The notes under the pieces: generated by a model
What the model saw: only the letters and a program-made list of their open reading frames with translations
What the model was told of the DNA's origin: nothing
The model's database searches: none
Translations under genes and position numbers: made by a program
Shown here: positions 22,801 to 36,378 of the stretch, piece after piece
Layout: the number at the start of each line of letters is the position of its first letter
Position numbering within the stretch: position 1 is the first letter of the stretch
From: Brachypodium distachyon
Taxonomy: Eukaryota > Streptophyta > Magnoliopsida > Poales > Poaceae
NCBI RefSeq assembly: GCF_000005505.3
Contig: NC_016132.3
Coordinates: 20,946,501 to 21,010,500 of the forward strand
Reading direction: 5' to 3'
DNA length: 64,000 nt

Positions 22801-25800
22801 CCGTTTTTTATATTCATGTTGTGTTGTAGTAATAAAGCCACGGACAACAACGAGTGCGCTGATCAAAATGCCAATGTCGAGGCAGTGCAGAATGATGAAT
22901 CTGGGACAGGCAGAGGTGAGCTGGACACTGGAGCAACAACGGCGAGAAATGTGAAAGATGTTCATCGTGGAGCCGCCGGAAATGCAGCTAGTGAACTGAA
23001 GTTAAAGAGGCAGAGGTAGATTTTGTTACATCTTCTGTTGTCATCATTTTGTTTTTTTTTATGGCAACTGTACCTGTGATTATATGGCAATTTTGGTCAA
23101 AAACAGTGCGGCAACTGATATGATGTACTGTTTGGAGGCAACTATAGCTGTGCTGATATGGCAATTTGTTTTTTGTTTTTTATGGAATTTTATGAATTTT
23201 TCAATACATGTTTCATCTGTTTGGTACACATTTTTTTAATTATTTTTTGTTTTCCTTCTCCCAGGGTTGCTAAAAAGGTGCCCATGAAAATTGTTGCACC
23301 TTTCAGGAGTTCTCCTCGTTTATCTCGCAAAACAGGCCCCCCCCTAAATGATGCTGTAACCACCGCAGCTTGCATCCCTAAAATGTACGTGTATGCCCGA
23401 CCCCTCTCCCTCCATGTTTGTTTTACATGGCAACTACAAGCATGTAGTGATGGCAACTTTCTTTTCTGTTACCGTAATTTGTCCCACCAGATTCACTGAA
23501 AGGTGCATCCGAAGGCTACGGTACCTGCAAGTAGTTCTCCCTGCATTGCTAATAAAATGGATGGGACATCAAACGATGATGCTGCCCTCATTCATGAAAA
23601 GTATGTATAAAAAAATTTGTCCCGTAAAATTCTTTTTCATTCATTTTTGCTGTGTGTTTTGTTCTTTTGTGTTCTCATAACATGGCAATTCCACCATTTT
23701 TCGATGTGGCAACTTTGTATAATTTTAGTTGTTTGACGTACAGGGCACCACGTTCTCGTCCCACGAAGGAAGCAAATAAAGCAAATGCTCTCGATGGACT
23801 ACGCAAAACCACTGCCGTGTTTGATAGGCTGCGGGGAATGCTAAAAGTACCAAAGGTGGGGGATGGCCATAGTGTTGATCCAACAAGTTTGACGGCACCG
23901 GCTGCAGATGTTGGCGTTCCATGCGCCGCTCTTGGGTCTGCTGCCAAGGATGTAGCCATTGCATTGCCAGACCCTGGGGCCGTCATCGCTCCCGATAGTA
24001 GGTGTGTTGAAGCCTCGTCCCCCGTCGTCGGGTCAGCGACAAGGCCGGTTGATATTGTCTCCCCTGTCGTCGGGTCAGCTTCAAGGCCGGTCGACATCGT
24101 GTCATCTGCTGTCCCGCCACCCGAACTCCCTAACTTAGGCGGTGCATCTGAAACGGTTCAAGCAGGTGCAGCAGGGGGGGGATTTGGTTGACAAGCTATC
24201 ACCAACAGGTCTAGAAGCTGCGGAGGGGCTGGTTGGATTGCGCACAGGCATGTTCTCTGCTTCCCTACTGTTTGCGAACCGCACTGTTGGTCAAAATGAA
24301 ACTCCAGTGAAGAAACACACAAGAACAAAAGCTGCTGCTAAATTGGGGCTCAGGAGGGCAAGTGTGATCTCAAGGCGGCAATCAGGAGCCACTGCTGCTG
24401 GTGATGCATCAATACCAGCAGGCACAAGCGACAGACTGTCCGAAAAGAAATTTGATGCCCATGGTAGTACCCGCCATCCGATGGCATTCACCCCACCTTC
24501 GTGTGATCTTTGTATAAGTCCGATAGCACCGCAAGCAAGCACACCCACGGGCAGGAGTGATCAAGTTAGAGAACCTGACGCCAAGCAAGCAAAACACGTG
24601 TCGTTCGTACTCCCAGATGAGAAAACTGGTGTGCACTCTATTGCCCATTTGATCATTTTTTTTCTCTTTTTACACATTTTTTTAATGCCATGTGACAATT
24701 TTTATGTTCTATGTGGCAATCTTATCTCCTTTTTTATTTTTATTTTGCAATAACTCAAGTGCGCACCCAGACCAGACCAAGGGAGCCGATGTTTACCTGG
24801 GGTCACCTGCGTATGTATCTCTGGGAGAGATTGATATTTTTGACGCTTTCAACTTAGAATACTGGAAAGCAAACGCGGCCTCCCTATATGGTTCTGCAGG
24901 TACTATAAATTGACAATACGTGCGTCCGTTTTTTTTGTTCATGCTTGCCACACATCTTTTGCATTTTTTGTCCATGGCAACCTGTGATTTTCTTTTCTTT
25001 TTGTCTGGCAACTCATTGCCATGTGCTGTGGCGACTTTATCGTCATGCGTGGTGGCAACTTTCTGCATCTGTGTGCTGACAGTTTTTTTTTCCTTTTTAC
25101 TCTTTATGCGTGACAGGGCCCACCACCACTGAGACTCCTATGAAAAAGTTAACGACTTATCAGGGCATTGAGTGCAGCGCAACTCCAGCAACAACAGTTA
25201 TCCCCAAGAGGGTTGTTCAGCCTTCAAAGTATGTGCGCGGGCCATATTGCAATATCAAAGCTACCGTCGCCGAGAATGAGCTATACAAGAAAGTTAGACG
25301 TTATGGCGATGCCAGGAAGACGGCAAAGTCCAAGGAGTAAGTAGACATCCCACATCTTTTTCCCTCCTCTTTTTTCATGAATATTGTTGTAAACCGGGAT
25401 CAGTTTTGAAAATCACTGTTTTTTGTCTCCCCTTTTTCCCTCCCCTTTCTTTTGTTTTTTGTCAGCCATGCACTCTCATACGCGACCAGTTTTGAAAATC
25501 GCTGTTTTTTTCACCATCTTTTTTTGTGTGGATTTTTTGGGGCCACGTCTGATTTGTGCAGGACACAGATAATTAAGTGTAGAGTAACATGGGTCGAGCT
25601 TGGGGAGCTTGTTGCATGTGTCAAGCCAAGGGGTCAGCTGGGAAGTAATGTCGCGGAAGCATCACTTGAGTACATCAATACATATGATTGCCCCGGCGAC
25701 AAAGTTGTGATGTCTTATGTTGTTGGTAAGAAGATATTGGAAGGAAACATCAAGCACAATGTGGTGAAGGCAGCTTTCAGCCAGGAGATTGGTTCAAAGC

Positions 25801-26698
25801 TCACCCGAAAAATTCTTGTAAGTTATTTTTTGTGATTGTTCTCATTAGGCAATGGTGGGTGTTTTTAGCTTCCAGGTTATGGCAATTGTATAGTTTCATG
25901 GCAGTTTATATCAGGACCATGCTGGCAGCTTTATACATCTAGCTTCTAGGGGGGTATGGCAATTATATAGTTTTATACATGGCAGTTTATATCAGGACCA
26001 TGCTGGCAACTTTATACATCTAGCTTTCAGGGGGGTTATGGCAATTATATAACTTCATACATGACAGTTTATTTTTTTAAGAAACAGAATACTTGTTGTG
26101 CTCATATATTTCTCTTTTTTCCCACATTGTACAGATCATGTTCCCCTTAATCCAAACATGGGGCGAAGGGAATGACAAAACCGGTCATTGGTATACTATT
26201 TCGATCAATACCAAGCAAAGAATGTTTGAGATTCGCGACTCCCTTCGCGGGCTGGATGATGATGGCCTTCAATCACACTCCTGCGAAATGATCAAGCACA
26301 TGAAACATGCATGGCAGGAGTATTATGGCGGTGCCAAGTTGCAGATACAAGATTTCACCACTCAACACATTGATGTGCCAAAGCAAAACAACCTGTAAGC
26401 ATGATTTTTTGATACACCATGTTTTGCATTTTTTTTGGTTTTTTGAATTTTTTTTGGCGCTTTAAGTTAGTGCATATTCATATCCCCCGTTTTCATATGG
26501 TGGCCGTGGTCCTACAGCGATGATTGCGGGTTTTACATGCTGGAGTTCATGAGGAAGTGGGATGGGAGATTCGTGCCTGCGCTAGAGCCAGATGACATCG
26601 TTGAATTGAGGAAGGTTCTCACCTACAAGTTGATTGCGACCCAGCCTTTTAACGAGAACACAAATGCAAAGGAATTCATAGAAGAAAACACCAAATGA
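19873..26698 (+). pseudogene. ULP1/C48-like cysteine protease gene of the MULE, interrupted
   Basis: A multi-exon gene. Well-supported exons are 19873-19920 (MARKRKGDD start), 20463-20960, 21362-21403, 21511-21657, 21765-21863, 21998 to about 22570, 25562-25817, 26135-26394 and 26518-26698; the middle exons (23.2-25.4 kb) are less certain. The N-terminal part is a conserved plant domain of such genes. The middle is acidic and repetitive, including a doubled SPVVGSA-RPVDIV unit. The last exons form a C48 peptidase core with the triad His (GHWYTISI), Asp (IRDSL) and Cys (DDCGFYMLEF) intact, followed by a stop at 26696-26698. Family members cleave SUMO-type conjugates. Breaks: TAG at 21655-21657 on the last codon before a splice donor, and a one-base deletion in a duplicated exon. 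A full-length product therefore cannot be made by this model unless splicing avoids both. Confidence 0.75.
22379..23163 (+). repeat. Tandem exon-plus-intron duplication, period 452 bp
   Basis: About 330 bp starting at 22379 recurs at 22831 with high identity. It spans a coding stretch (KATNSNECADQNANIEVVQ versus KATDNNECADQNANVEAVQ) and the following intron. The second copy starts at a usable acceptor (TTGTAG). The first copy lacks one base after AATGT and runs into TGA at 22544-22546. The second copy keeps frame to the donor after AGGCAGAG. Confidence 0.88.
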
Positions 26699-27135
26699 GG
26701 TGAGTGATAAAATGAGTCTTTTGTCTGCATCTCCTATGTTGTTTTAAAGACATAAATAATCTGCTAGAAACTTTATGTGGTTAGTTATGGGCAACTTTTA
26801 TGTAATTAGTTATGGCAACTTTTTTATGTGACTCAGTGATGGCAACTTTACGTAATAAAAGATGGCAACTTCACACCACGTCTGTGTGGCAATTCTGTAT
26901 TTTTTCTTCTAACTAAAATTATTTTTTGTGCATATCTCAAGTAAATCACACACATAACAACGCATGCCCAAACATTTCAAAATCTTAAGGCAATACTTAG
27001 TTTTTTGAGTATGGCAACTAATGACTACTTGCATTACACTTCCACTTTATAGTAGTAATCATCACATTTTTCAAAATCATCACAAGTTTCCGCCAAGTAT
27101 CACATATTACTAACTGTTCTTATAGCAAGACAAAT
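26699..27135. other. Spacer between convergent MULE genes
   Basis: AT-rich, with repeated GGCAACTT-type words on the plus strand. No gene seen. Confidence 0.5.
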
Positions 27136-30100
27136 TTAGATCATTATCAGATGCTCATTTTGCCGACTCTTTTTTTTCCTTTTTTTCTGCTCTAACTGCA
27201 TGCTGCACGATCTGCCATCCTTTGCTGGCATGTCCTCGCATCGTGATCGGCCGATCTGCAAATGCTGCATCGCCCTCTTTTCTTTGGTGCCTTTGGCTCG
27301 ATATCCAGCGCTGACTTGAAACGCCTCTCCCTGGGCCTCCCTTTTGTTGTTGTCATACACGGGTCCCTAATCTCATGCCCCGTCGATGCAGCTGAAACTT
27401 CATCCGTAACAGTTTCATCGGTGGTATGCCCCCTCATTGCTTCTCCTGTTCCTTCTGCCTCAGCCCCCGCAGCAGATCCTTCAGTTGCAGCCCTTGTCGC
27501 AGACCCTCCCCCCCCCCCCCCCCCGGATGTTGATCCTTCCTGTGCAGCCCCTAACGCAGACCCCTAGGTACAACACCTTGTCTCCTAGACAAACCAATCG
27601 CTTCTTTTGCTCTCGCATCTTTTTCTTGCCTCTTCCTCAGTGAAGCCATCTCGCTTCTCATTGCTTTCATGGGCCTCTCTACTATCCTAACTGCATCTTG
27701 ATCATTGATCATCACAAGCCTCTTTGGCAATGTCACCAAAACCCCTTTTCATTGTTGCATAGCGCATCAGCTTCCTAGAATTCTCTGGCATCTCCTGTTG
27801 CGCAGGGTTTAGCTGCTGCGTGCCGTGCGGCCCGAGCACGGCATCTGCGTTCCACGTCCACCTCTTGAGGATGTAGTGCTGCGGCAGGACCCTGACCCCT
27901 TCCCGCTGCATAACTCTCAGAATGTGGCAGCACACGATCCCGTCCCTATCAAACTTGCAACATTCACAAGAGTACATGCCTGTCTCTATATCAGCAGCAA
28001 CCCGAATGTCCTGGCGCCGTACTATCCGGTATGGCCGGTCATCGAAATGGCCTCAAATATGTTCTGCCCAGTCCGCGTGCAATGGTACGAGGATGTCATT
28101 TGTAGCTCCTCCTGAAACCTGCAGCTCCAAGCAAATCAAATACAGTTAATAAGTTTATGTTGCAAGGCAACAATACTTGAAAACATGGGGCAACTTTTAG
28201 CACCACCCATTGGCAACTTCATTTAATACAAATTCCCATTTCTTTTTTAGTAGCCTATGTGAGAATTTCAAACTAAGCATCTCCAGATTGGCAAACCTAG
28301 CTATCTGACACTGGCAACTTGACATTTTTAATACGTGGCAACTTTGTATATGTCATTATTTCTAAAATAGTATCAACTTTTACCAAAAGACAAGCTAATA
28401 TGATTATGATTTTTACGAGGCAATAGCATATGAAATCATGTGGTAGCTTTAAGCAGCCCCCTTTGGCAACTTCATTAATTTTAAAAATACCAATCTTTTT
28501 TCTTCAGCAGGACCTTCCTGAGAATTTTCAAACTAAGTTTCTTCTTCGTAGTTTTTGGGGTGGCAACCTTTTTTGGGGGGTATGTGTCATGTGTGTCACA
28601 GTGGCAAGTTCATCAATGTGGCACTGGCAACTAAACTTGTGTTACAGTGGAAACTTTTAGGGATAAATGCAATACCTAAAAAATAAAATATAAAAACTTC
28701 TGTGTGCGCATATCATGGCGGAGATGCGAGTGGGGTGGTTCCGTGTCACCTGTTAAACATCCTTCTTGTGTATACCAACTTCACCTGTTCCTCTATCGGG
28801 CTAAACCCCTATTTCTTCGGCACAGTGAGCGCCGTTTCAGCCTCAGCTTGCTTCTCTGCTCCTAGTATCTTCTCTTGCAGAGCCGAGTATTGCTGCGCAA
28901 AGTCGTATATTGAATTGCTAGGGCTGACATATCTTTTAACACGGCATTGAACCCCTCGCTCCGCTGCGTGGACACTGCAAAAAAGGGTAGAAGCTGAGCA
29001 TGAAGTATGCAGGCACCCAACTTGTCCGGTTTTCCCATAGAGATGATAGGTCCTCATTATCTTGCACTTGATATTTCTCAATCATTGCGCCCCACTTCAA
29101 CTCAAATTCTGCTGGTGTGAAGCTATTCTTTATGCAGTCCTAAAAATCAGCGTGCAGCTCCAGGTTCCTGCCCATGAATCCACCCATCTTTTCTTGTGCT
29201 TTCTTCATAATGTGCCAGCGACAATTCCTATGTCTTGTTTCTGGGAAAACCTCTGATATCGCGTTCCTCATTGCAAAGTCTTGGTCTATTATGATATTTG
29301 CGGGTGCAATCCCATCCATCGCTTCCAAGAATGTATTGAGCAACCATACGAAGCTGAGGGTGTCTTCGTTTCGCAGGAACCCACACCCAAACTAAACCGA
29401 CTGACAATGGTTGTTTATTCCAATGAAAGGCGCACACGGCATGTTGTACTTATTTGTCAGATATGTAGTGTCAAAGGAAATGCAGCCGCTGTAGTACTTG
29501 TATGATCTCCTGGCTTCTGCGTCTATCCAATACAAGTTGATCACCCTATCTTCATCGTCTAACTCGAAGCTATAGAAGAAGTCATCATCCTCTTTCTTCA
29601 GTTTTTTGAAATACCGGAGCGTATACTTCATGTCCATTACACGATGCTCTCTCCGCAGTGCCGCTCTGAAGTTGGCCATGTCTGTTCTTGTGTACAACAA
29701 ATCGTTCAGCTTGCCATGTAGGGTTGACAAGATCTGCATCATTTGGCTTGTCTGAAGGTTGCAAGCATGCAAAAGCTTCACAAACTCCCTCTCTTCCCTC
29801 GGCATGTGGCGGTGCGATCGCAAGTACTTGCCAAGATCGAATTTCTTTAACACATTGTGGTTGTGCTCTTCCTCAAACTGCTCCACGATATATGTTGCAC
29901 CATCCAGCTTTACCTTCATTCTTGCATGGCAACCAGTCCTTTCTGTAATGTTTTTTTTTTCCTTTTGGGGACCACTGATTCCGGACTCTTTGGGTCCTCC
30001 CTTTGTTTTTTGTTCTTACCTGCCAAGTAACATACGAACCGAGCTCGGCTTGTTTCGCCACTCTTTATAGGCCTCTGGTAATCTATCCTTATGCCAAAGC

Positions 30101-30281
30101 CGTTCCATCTTGCATAGTCCAGATAGTGTTTTTTAGCTGATGCAATGCTATCGAACCTCATGCCCACTGCTGGTTTCGCAGGAGCTGACATCACGTCATC
30201 AGCATCTTTGTCATCCTCATTGTTATCTCCATCATCTGCCCTTTCTCCACTCGATCCGTGTGACAAAGGGGTTTCTGGCAC
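27136..30281 (-). pseudogene. FAR1-type Mutator transposase, degenerate
   Basis: Minus-strand pieces in N-to-C order. First, a FAR1 DNA-binding domain (30281-29880; FDSIASAKKHYLDYARWNG, then EEEHNHNV). Next, a MULE DDE region (29800-29140; SFDTTYLTNKYNMP, PANIIIDQDFAMRNA, RHRNCRWHIMKKA). Then QRSEGFNAVLKRYVSPS (about 28950), a SWIM zinc finger (27977-27702; CECCKFDRDGIVCCHIL), and a terminal CxxC..H..C knuckle (27330-27200; CSICRSADHDARTC). The order matches FAR1/FHY3-related transposases. In-frame stops (for example at 29392-29394 and 29140-29142) and frame changes show it is dead. A 17-bp C run at 27508-27524 lies in the C-terminal region. The true 5' end is uncertain. Confidence 0.82.
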
Positions 30282-31368
30282 CGTGCCTGTCCCAACATGT
30301 TCAGTATGCGTAGGCCCCCCTATAGGACTTGGATCTACACAAAATTACATGAAAACAATGTAATGTAGGTGAAAAAAAATCAACCAGCGCGTTCTGCGGA
30401 AAACTAGCAACCGATGTTGTCGTTCCATGGCAACTACAAGCTTTTGCCATGTTTGTCGTATTGTCATGGGCAGCTCAACACCTTACCACGCGGCAACTTT
30501 AGAATTCATGTGATGGCAATTTCATGTCAATTAAAATGGCAACTCTTTTTTACCTCCTGCCTTCTCTTGTTGAAGCAGCACACGGGAGACACTGTCAGCA
30601 AACCTACTCGGTTCTGAATGCTCCACGTTAGTGCGCGGACCTGCAGCGGAGTAGTATTAGGGGGGGGGGGAATGACAATGGAAACCCTGTTGTCTTGTTT
30701 TTTCTTTTCTTTTTTTGTTCACTATACCTTGCGGCAACACTGGCTCATGCAGCATATCTGTGTGATGTGGTCCATTTTCATACGCAATGCGTTGACCTGT
30801 AGCATCAACTGCAACCTCATCTGCATCGTGCGGACCTGCACCAACAATGCATGGTTTACTTCACAAGTATGTAATTACAGTATCCAGTGTGTGGCAATTT
30901 TTAGCATGACATTGATGGCAACTTTTAAGCTGAGATGAACCGCGGCACATCATTTCTGACCAATAATCAATCTCACAGATGCAAGTGTTTTTTTTAAAAC
31001 CTTGCTAAAGCGATATGACTTGATGTAGCAGCGGTAGCAGTGGGTATGAGGTATGCAGTCCATCAAAGGTTTCCGCCAAAACATCATCAGGGGTCAATGA
31101 TGGGAAGCCCCATGAAGGAAAAATATTGCCCACGCCCCCTTCCATCTTGCGATCCTTTTGGTTTTTTTCCTTTTTCGCAGGCGCCCTCCTGTTTAGATAA
31201 GGAAATACATCGTCAAACTAGTGCACACTTTGTCATTGCAAGGTCAAACCATTGTAGCAGTTTTGCATGATTATTTGTTTATAATAACCGCAGCAAATTA
31301 ACCATTTGTGTTCTTCACATACATGCAGGAGGAGAGGGGGGTCACGGTACGTTGCTGTTTTGGACAAC
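30282..31368. other. MULE interior, upstream of the transposase pseudogene
   Basis: May contain decayed 5' exons of the minus-strand transposase. It includes several plus-strand GGCAACT words and a run of G at about 30660-30670. No confident coding exon. Confidence 0.4.
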
Positions 31369-34300
31369 TGTGAGACTCCGGGACCGAATTTATGCAATTT
31401 AACCCCAAAATGCTAACTCGCGCATAAATTAAGCCCCAGTGCCTTCCTACGATGAACACTTCACAGCATACACGCAATGTGTTCACCGCAGGTTGGAACA
31501 ACAATGATATCATGACGTCACTCTACGACACAAGATTAAGTTAAGCTCATACAAGGAGCGAAATACCAAGTTATTACAACTCACGGACACATGTCCACAA
31601 TCATCATTACACCAGCGGAAGCAAATTAGGCCCGAGTACGGACAAGTTTACATTTATTGCCTAAGAGGCTGAAACTGAAAAAGAGCCCCCACAAGTTCAC
31701 AGAACCCTGTTCTGGAATCTGCTGGCTAAACGTCGAAGTTGTCGTCGTCGAACTCCACGAAGTAACCACTCACCTGCTACTCTGGGAACTCTGGAGAAAA
31801 CAACGTTGCAAAGCAATTGAGTACAAAGTACTCGCAAGACTTACGGGGAGAACTAATCTAATTATGCAACAAGTCTCAAAGGATGGATAAATATGGTGGG
31901 GTTATGCAGTAGCAATATATCTGGAGAGAGACACTAATGACATCGTCTAAGTAGAGGATAAGAAGCATCTACTAAGTGAGGTGATTTTCTAATAACTAAC
32001 ACCAACCAAACACAACCTCTTATCACCCCCTCAACCCCTTGTGAGGAAATGATCCAAAGGCACTAACACTTAAATAGTTTTAAGCATATCCAAGATTAAG
32101 GCTAATTACTACTCAAGTTTTGAGATTAAGTTGGATTAAGTTCTCTATGATCAAGTAATGACCAACCAAGTCGTCCATAACCACGGACACGGCTTTCCGA
32201 AAGATTTATCCCTGCAGGGTGCACCAATTTACCCGTACACGTTCGTCCAACCCTTATTGCCGCTCGAGAAGGAACACACGAAGGCGTGTGTCAGCAGGAT
32301 TGGGCGACACGGCGTTTCCAAGCCCCACAACTAATCCAGGGGACCACCCAATTGAGTATAACCGAAACGAGAGCCCGGCCGAAGAGTCGTACGGACTCAA
32401 GAGTTGCAAGGACAGCTGGTAGCGGTTCATAGCCCGCAGGATGACCACTCCAAACTAGTGCCGCAAGTCCTATATGAATGCACGGTCACTAACAAGTCTC
32501 CAACACAACACCAGTGTATATGTGATATGCCAAATGGAACGCCCAAACTATGTGGTCCCTGGAAGAGTTATGAAACGAGTACTAGGCCGGGGGGGAAGCC
32601 ATATCTTCTCCCACGAGCGGTTAGCGCGAAGTTTCTTGGATCAGTGAAAATGAGAACTCAGTCCTTAGGTCAGCGCAAATGGAACAAATCACCAATGCGT
32701 GAGCACGGCCTCCCATCGTTGCCTTGTTGCAGGTAATAACATGTCACAGTTTAATAATTGCAATTTAAATACAGGAAGTAGCATGTGGATGTAGTAATTG
32801 TATAACCCCAAATAAGGACACTAGACTAGCAATCTAAGCAATACTTCTAATGACCAAGTAGGGCAATAAACCAAACATGTGACATGGTAATAGGAAAGTA
32901 ACAAGACAAAAGGCAATTGAGTAGAGCTGACTAAAAGCTATGCAATCCTAGAGGCATCGTGACAAGACTGAGAACGTAACTTAGTGCAAGAATGAGAGAG
33001 AGGCATTAGGTATAAACAACATGGTCAAGGAATTGGCTGCTTGCCTGGATCCTCGGTCGATGGGCACCGAGAGAGGGGGTCCGAGTAGGTGTGGGAACCC
33101 GGTTCGTCGGTGGAGTGTGGCGTAGACGCTAACGATAAGATCCAAACACACACAAGGTACGATAAATAAGCATACATAGAGTGCGATGCGCAAACAAGAT
33201 GCATGTCATGTGATAAGATGACGCATTCAACTTTAACAAGAGTTCTAGACATTTGGTAAAATAGATTATCCATTAGCTAGTAAGATGGATGATAACAGTA
33301 GCTATACTTCACCCAAATATTCTAAACAGTGACATGGTCATAAAGTACAGGTTCCAAGGAATATTTTACACCTTTACAGAAAGTTCAAAAGCATTACAGA
33401 TTTTAAACTAGGAGCTACACAAGTCAGATTTGAAATTCGAAACCTCAAAGTGGAAATCTAAATGTACAGTTAAATTCCTTACATTTTTCTGATTCCAAAA
33501 CATATATGGTTTGCCCAAATTGGATCTAGCATGCATTTACTAGGATTTAAACAAGATAACACATTCTCTGCAAAAAAAAACAAACAAAAACCAAAAGGAA
33601 AACAAAATAGATCCGGTGCGTGGACTTGGTTCACTGGGCGCAGAGTGCACCAGGTAGCTGCAGGTGGGTCCATGGGGCCCACTTGTCAGTGACAAGTGAA
33701 TACCCAAAAATTGGGGTTTTAATCTTGTGCCGGCGGGGAATCGAACCCGCGCCTCGGCTCGGGTCGGCAAACGGACGGAGCAGGCGGCCAGTTGGGCTAA
33801 GCGTTCGGATCTTAACAGATGCAGGCGCTCGGCTGGCTTAAACAAAAGGAGACAACAGCTTGTGGGCTCGGCAGGGGCTCGTCGGTGGCGACCACACGGC
33901 ACGGCGGAGCAAAGGCTCGGCCTTTTCATTGTTCCAAGACCGGCAGAGGCAAGGTGGATCGACGGCCACCACGCAAGCCTCCCCGGAGCACCGGCACGGC
34001 ATGGAGCAGAAGCTCGCCGGCGGCGTCCCGGGCACGGTCATCGCAACCTAGAGCTACGGTGAGCTAAAGAGAGGGAGGAAAGGGGGCACGAGTGCGCGAG
34101 GTCATGGCGACGCTCACCGAGCAAGAGTTCGCCGGTGAAGAGGAGGGAGCTCGCCAGAATTTGAAGAAGACTCGTCGGCGGCCGGAGACGAAGAAGAGGA
34201 GCTAGGCGTGGCTGTCGTCGATCTCGGCGGAATTCCTCGCGCCCTAAGGAAGTAGTCGACGTCGGGGATCTTGTGACGCGGTCATCCGGGCTTGAAGATG

Positions 34301-35086
34301 ACGGAGACGGCGGCTTGACGCGGCGGCGCTCACGGCTCGGAAAAGGAAGGGCGACGGCGGCGCGCAGAAAAGGAGGGAAGAGGACCCGTCTAGGGTTTCC
34401 TTGCGCTAGGGCAGAGAGGAGGCGCGGCTGCGCTTAAGTAGGCGGCGCGGAGCCCTCCTGTCGCTGTCGAGGAGGACGTGGCGCGGGCGCCCCCACTGCT
34501 CGAAGAAGAAAAGCAGAGGTAGAAGACGCTCTGTGAGAGGTGGCGTATTCGGGAAAATTACGCCTTCACTGCTGGGAGGCGCAACACGGGGCGGCACGCA
34601 TAGCTGGGCCGAGTGGGCCTAGGTCGACTCGGGCCGAAGGTAAGAAGGTAAGTTTTTCTTTTTCCTTTTTCTGTTTTCTCTTTTGCAAATAGTTTTGTTT
34701 GTACTTTGTTTTCTTGATTCATATTTCAAATACCATTTTGAAAAGCTGAGGAGTAGGAGAGTTCAAATATGGTACTATTATTTGAAAATATTCAAATGGG
34801 GGTAAAGGTTTAAATCAAAACCCATTCAAATGTCATTTGCAAAGGTAGGAAAAAGGAATTTAAATCACAAAAGAGAAAGAGGGAAGATTCCTATTTGAAT
34901 CTTCTAGCAAACTCTAACAACAAGATTTCAAACAACATGTTGAAGTGGTGATTTTAAAATTCATGTGAAGCAAAGGTAGATATGACATGGCATGGATGCA
35001 AATGTAAATGTCATGGCAACATTAATTAAATTACAAACAGGTCCAACAAGAGCTTAAAAGTAAAGTGTTGCTCTCGGGCTGTTACA
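31369..35086 (-). mobile_element. LTR-like insertion (solo LTR or LARD-like) with 5-bp target duplication
   Basis: 3718 bp bounded by TG and CA. Plus-strand ends are TGTGAGACTCCGGGACC and CTCTCGGGCTGTTACA; in the likely native (minus) orientation it begins TGTAACAGCCCGAG. ACAAC at 31364-31368 is repeated at 35087-35091, a perfect 5-bp target duplication. No gag-pol frames and no second LTR are visible, so a solo LTR or a non-coding derivative is most likely. It sits within the MULE and is therefore younger. I do not recognise the family by name. Confidence 0.85.
33729..33805 (-). other. tRNA-like Pol III promoter module inside the LTR-like insertion
   Basis: On the minus strand there is an A-box-like TAGCCCAACTGG, then about 45 bp later a T arm GCGGG-TTCGATT-CCCCGC containing the B box GGTTCGATTCC. 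The acceptor arms do not pair and no convincing anticodon arm is seen, so this is not a functional tRNA gene. Confidence 0.55.
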
Positions 35087-35280
35087 ACAACCTACCAACA
35101 TCAGGCTGTGTTTGGACTGGGGCCAGATATGTCTGCACATATTAATATGTTTTTCATTTTCAGCTCTTTAAAATGCAATGCCGCAACTATATAAATGTTC
35201 ATAGATGTTCGATGTGCCAGGAACATAGTTATGTGGTTGGGTTTAGATATAGGACTATATGGCAACACCGTCATGTAAAC

Positions 35281-35674
35281 GTTGAGATGGTTTCTATTAG
35301 ATGGCTGCTACATGTAAACAGAATATGGTGTCGTTTTCGTAGGTCAGACCGTGCAATCTAAGCGACCATGTGGCAACTTTAGATTCAATCACTTGGCAGG
35401 TTTACCTACATGCATGGTGGTAATGGATTGGGTTAGCTACTGGGTTAGAGTCAAAATATCCAATTATGCTAGATATTGTTGAGATGGTTTCTGTTAGATG
35501 GCTGCTACATGTAAACAGAATATGGTGTCGTTTTCGTAGGTCAGACCTGGCAATCTAAACGACCATGTGGCAACTTTAGATTCAATCATCTGGCATGTTT
35601 ACCTACATGTATGGTGGTAATGGATTGGGTTAGCTACTGGGTTAGAGTCAAAATATCCATTTATGCTAGATATT
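35281..35674 (+). repeat. Tandem duplication, 197-bp unit
   Basis: Units 35281-35477 and 35478-35674 are nearly identical, each starting GTTGAGATGGTTTCT. Both lie in the MULE arm beyond the LTR-like insertion and contain GGCAACTT words. Confidence 0.92.
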
Positions 35675-36378
35675 GGGTTAGAGTCAATCAACAAACACAC
35701 ACACTTAGGCACATGTAATCCAGAATCAGCAGCATGCATACACAGCCCATAGTTGAAAGTACTCAGATTTTTATAACAACCACAGTTGGAATAACCAATT
35801 CATCCAATTTTTTAGCCGGAGGCAAGTATACTTTTCGTGCATAATTAGGACAATTATCTTGGTCTGTACGCAGGATCTCTAAATCATCGTTTTTGTTTGG
35901 AATCGAGTGTAGGCAGTGGTTACATAGTTGGATTTGGGGAGGTTGAGAAGTTGGGGTCACCTTTTTTCTGGAGATTTCTTTCCGGAGAGAGGGGATTCGA
36001 TCAACAATGTTGGGGCATGTTTCTCATCATGTTGGTGGCAATTCTACCTGTTTTTTGGCGGTGGATTTCTGCTGTTTTTTTGCTGGAGAGGAACCCCTTA
36101 TGGCGTGGCTGCCATGGGCGCCGCCATGCCCTAATCCCCCCTCTCATGTTCTCTCGTCCTTGACCTTCTCTCCTTCTTCGGCGGAGTCGTCCCGTTCTTT
36201 GGAGGCGGAGTCTTGTTGGCAACTTGGGAAAGAAAATAGAAACCAGGCCCCAACCAACCGCAGGCCTCAGTTTGTGGGCTTTTTTTCGCTGGCAATTTTG
36301 AGGTATCCATTATGGCAACTCTTCTCCTTTTTTCTTCACCGGGCCGTAATTGAACTTCACGCCGAATCGACAAGGCTT

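Noticed and set aside
33729..33805. Functional tRNA gene
   Set aside because: Only the A box, T arm and B box look right; acceptor arms do not pair and there is no proper anticodon arm.
31369..35086. Complete LTR retrotransposon
   Set aside because: No second LTR, primer-binding site or gag-pol frames; a solo LTR or non-coding derivative fits better.
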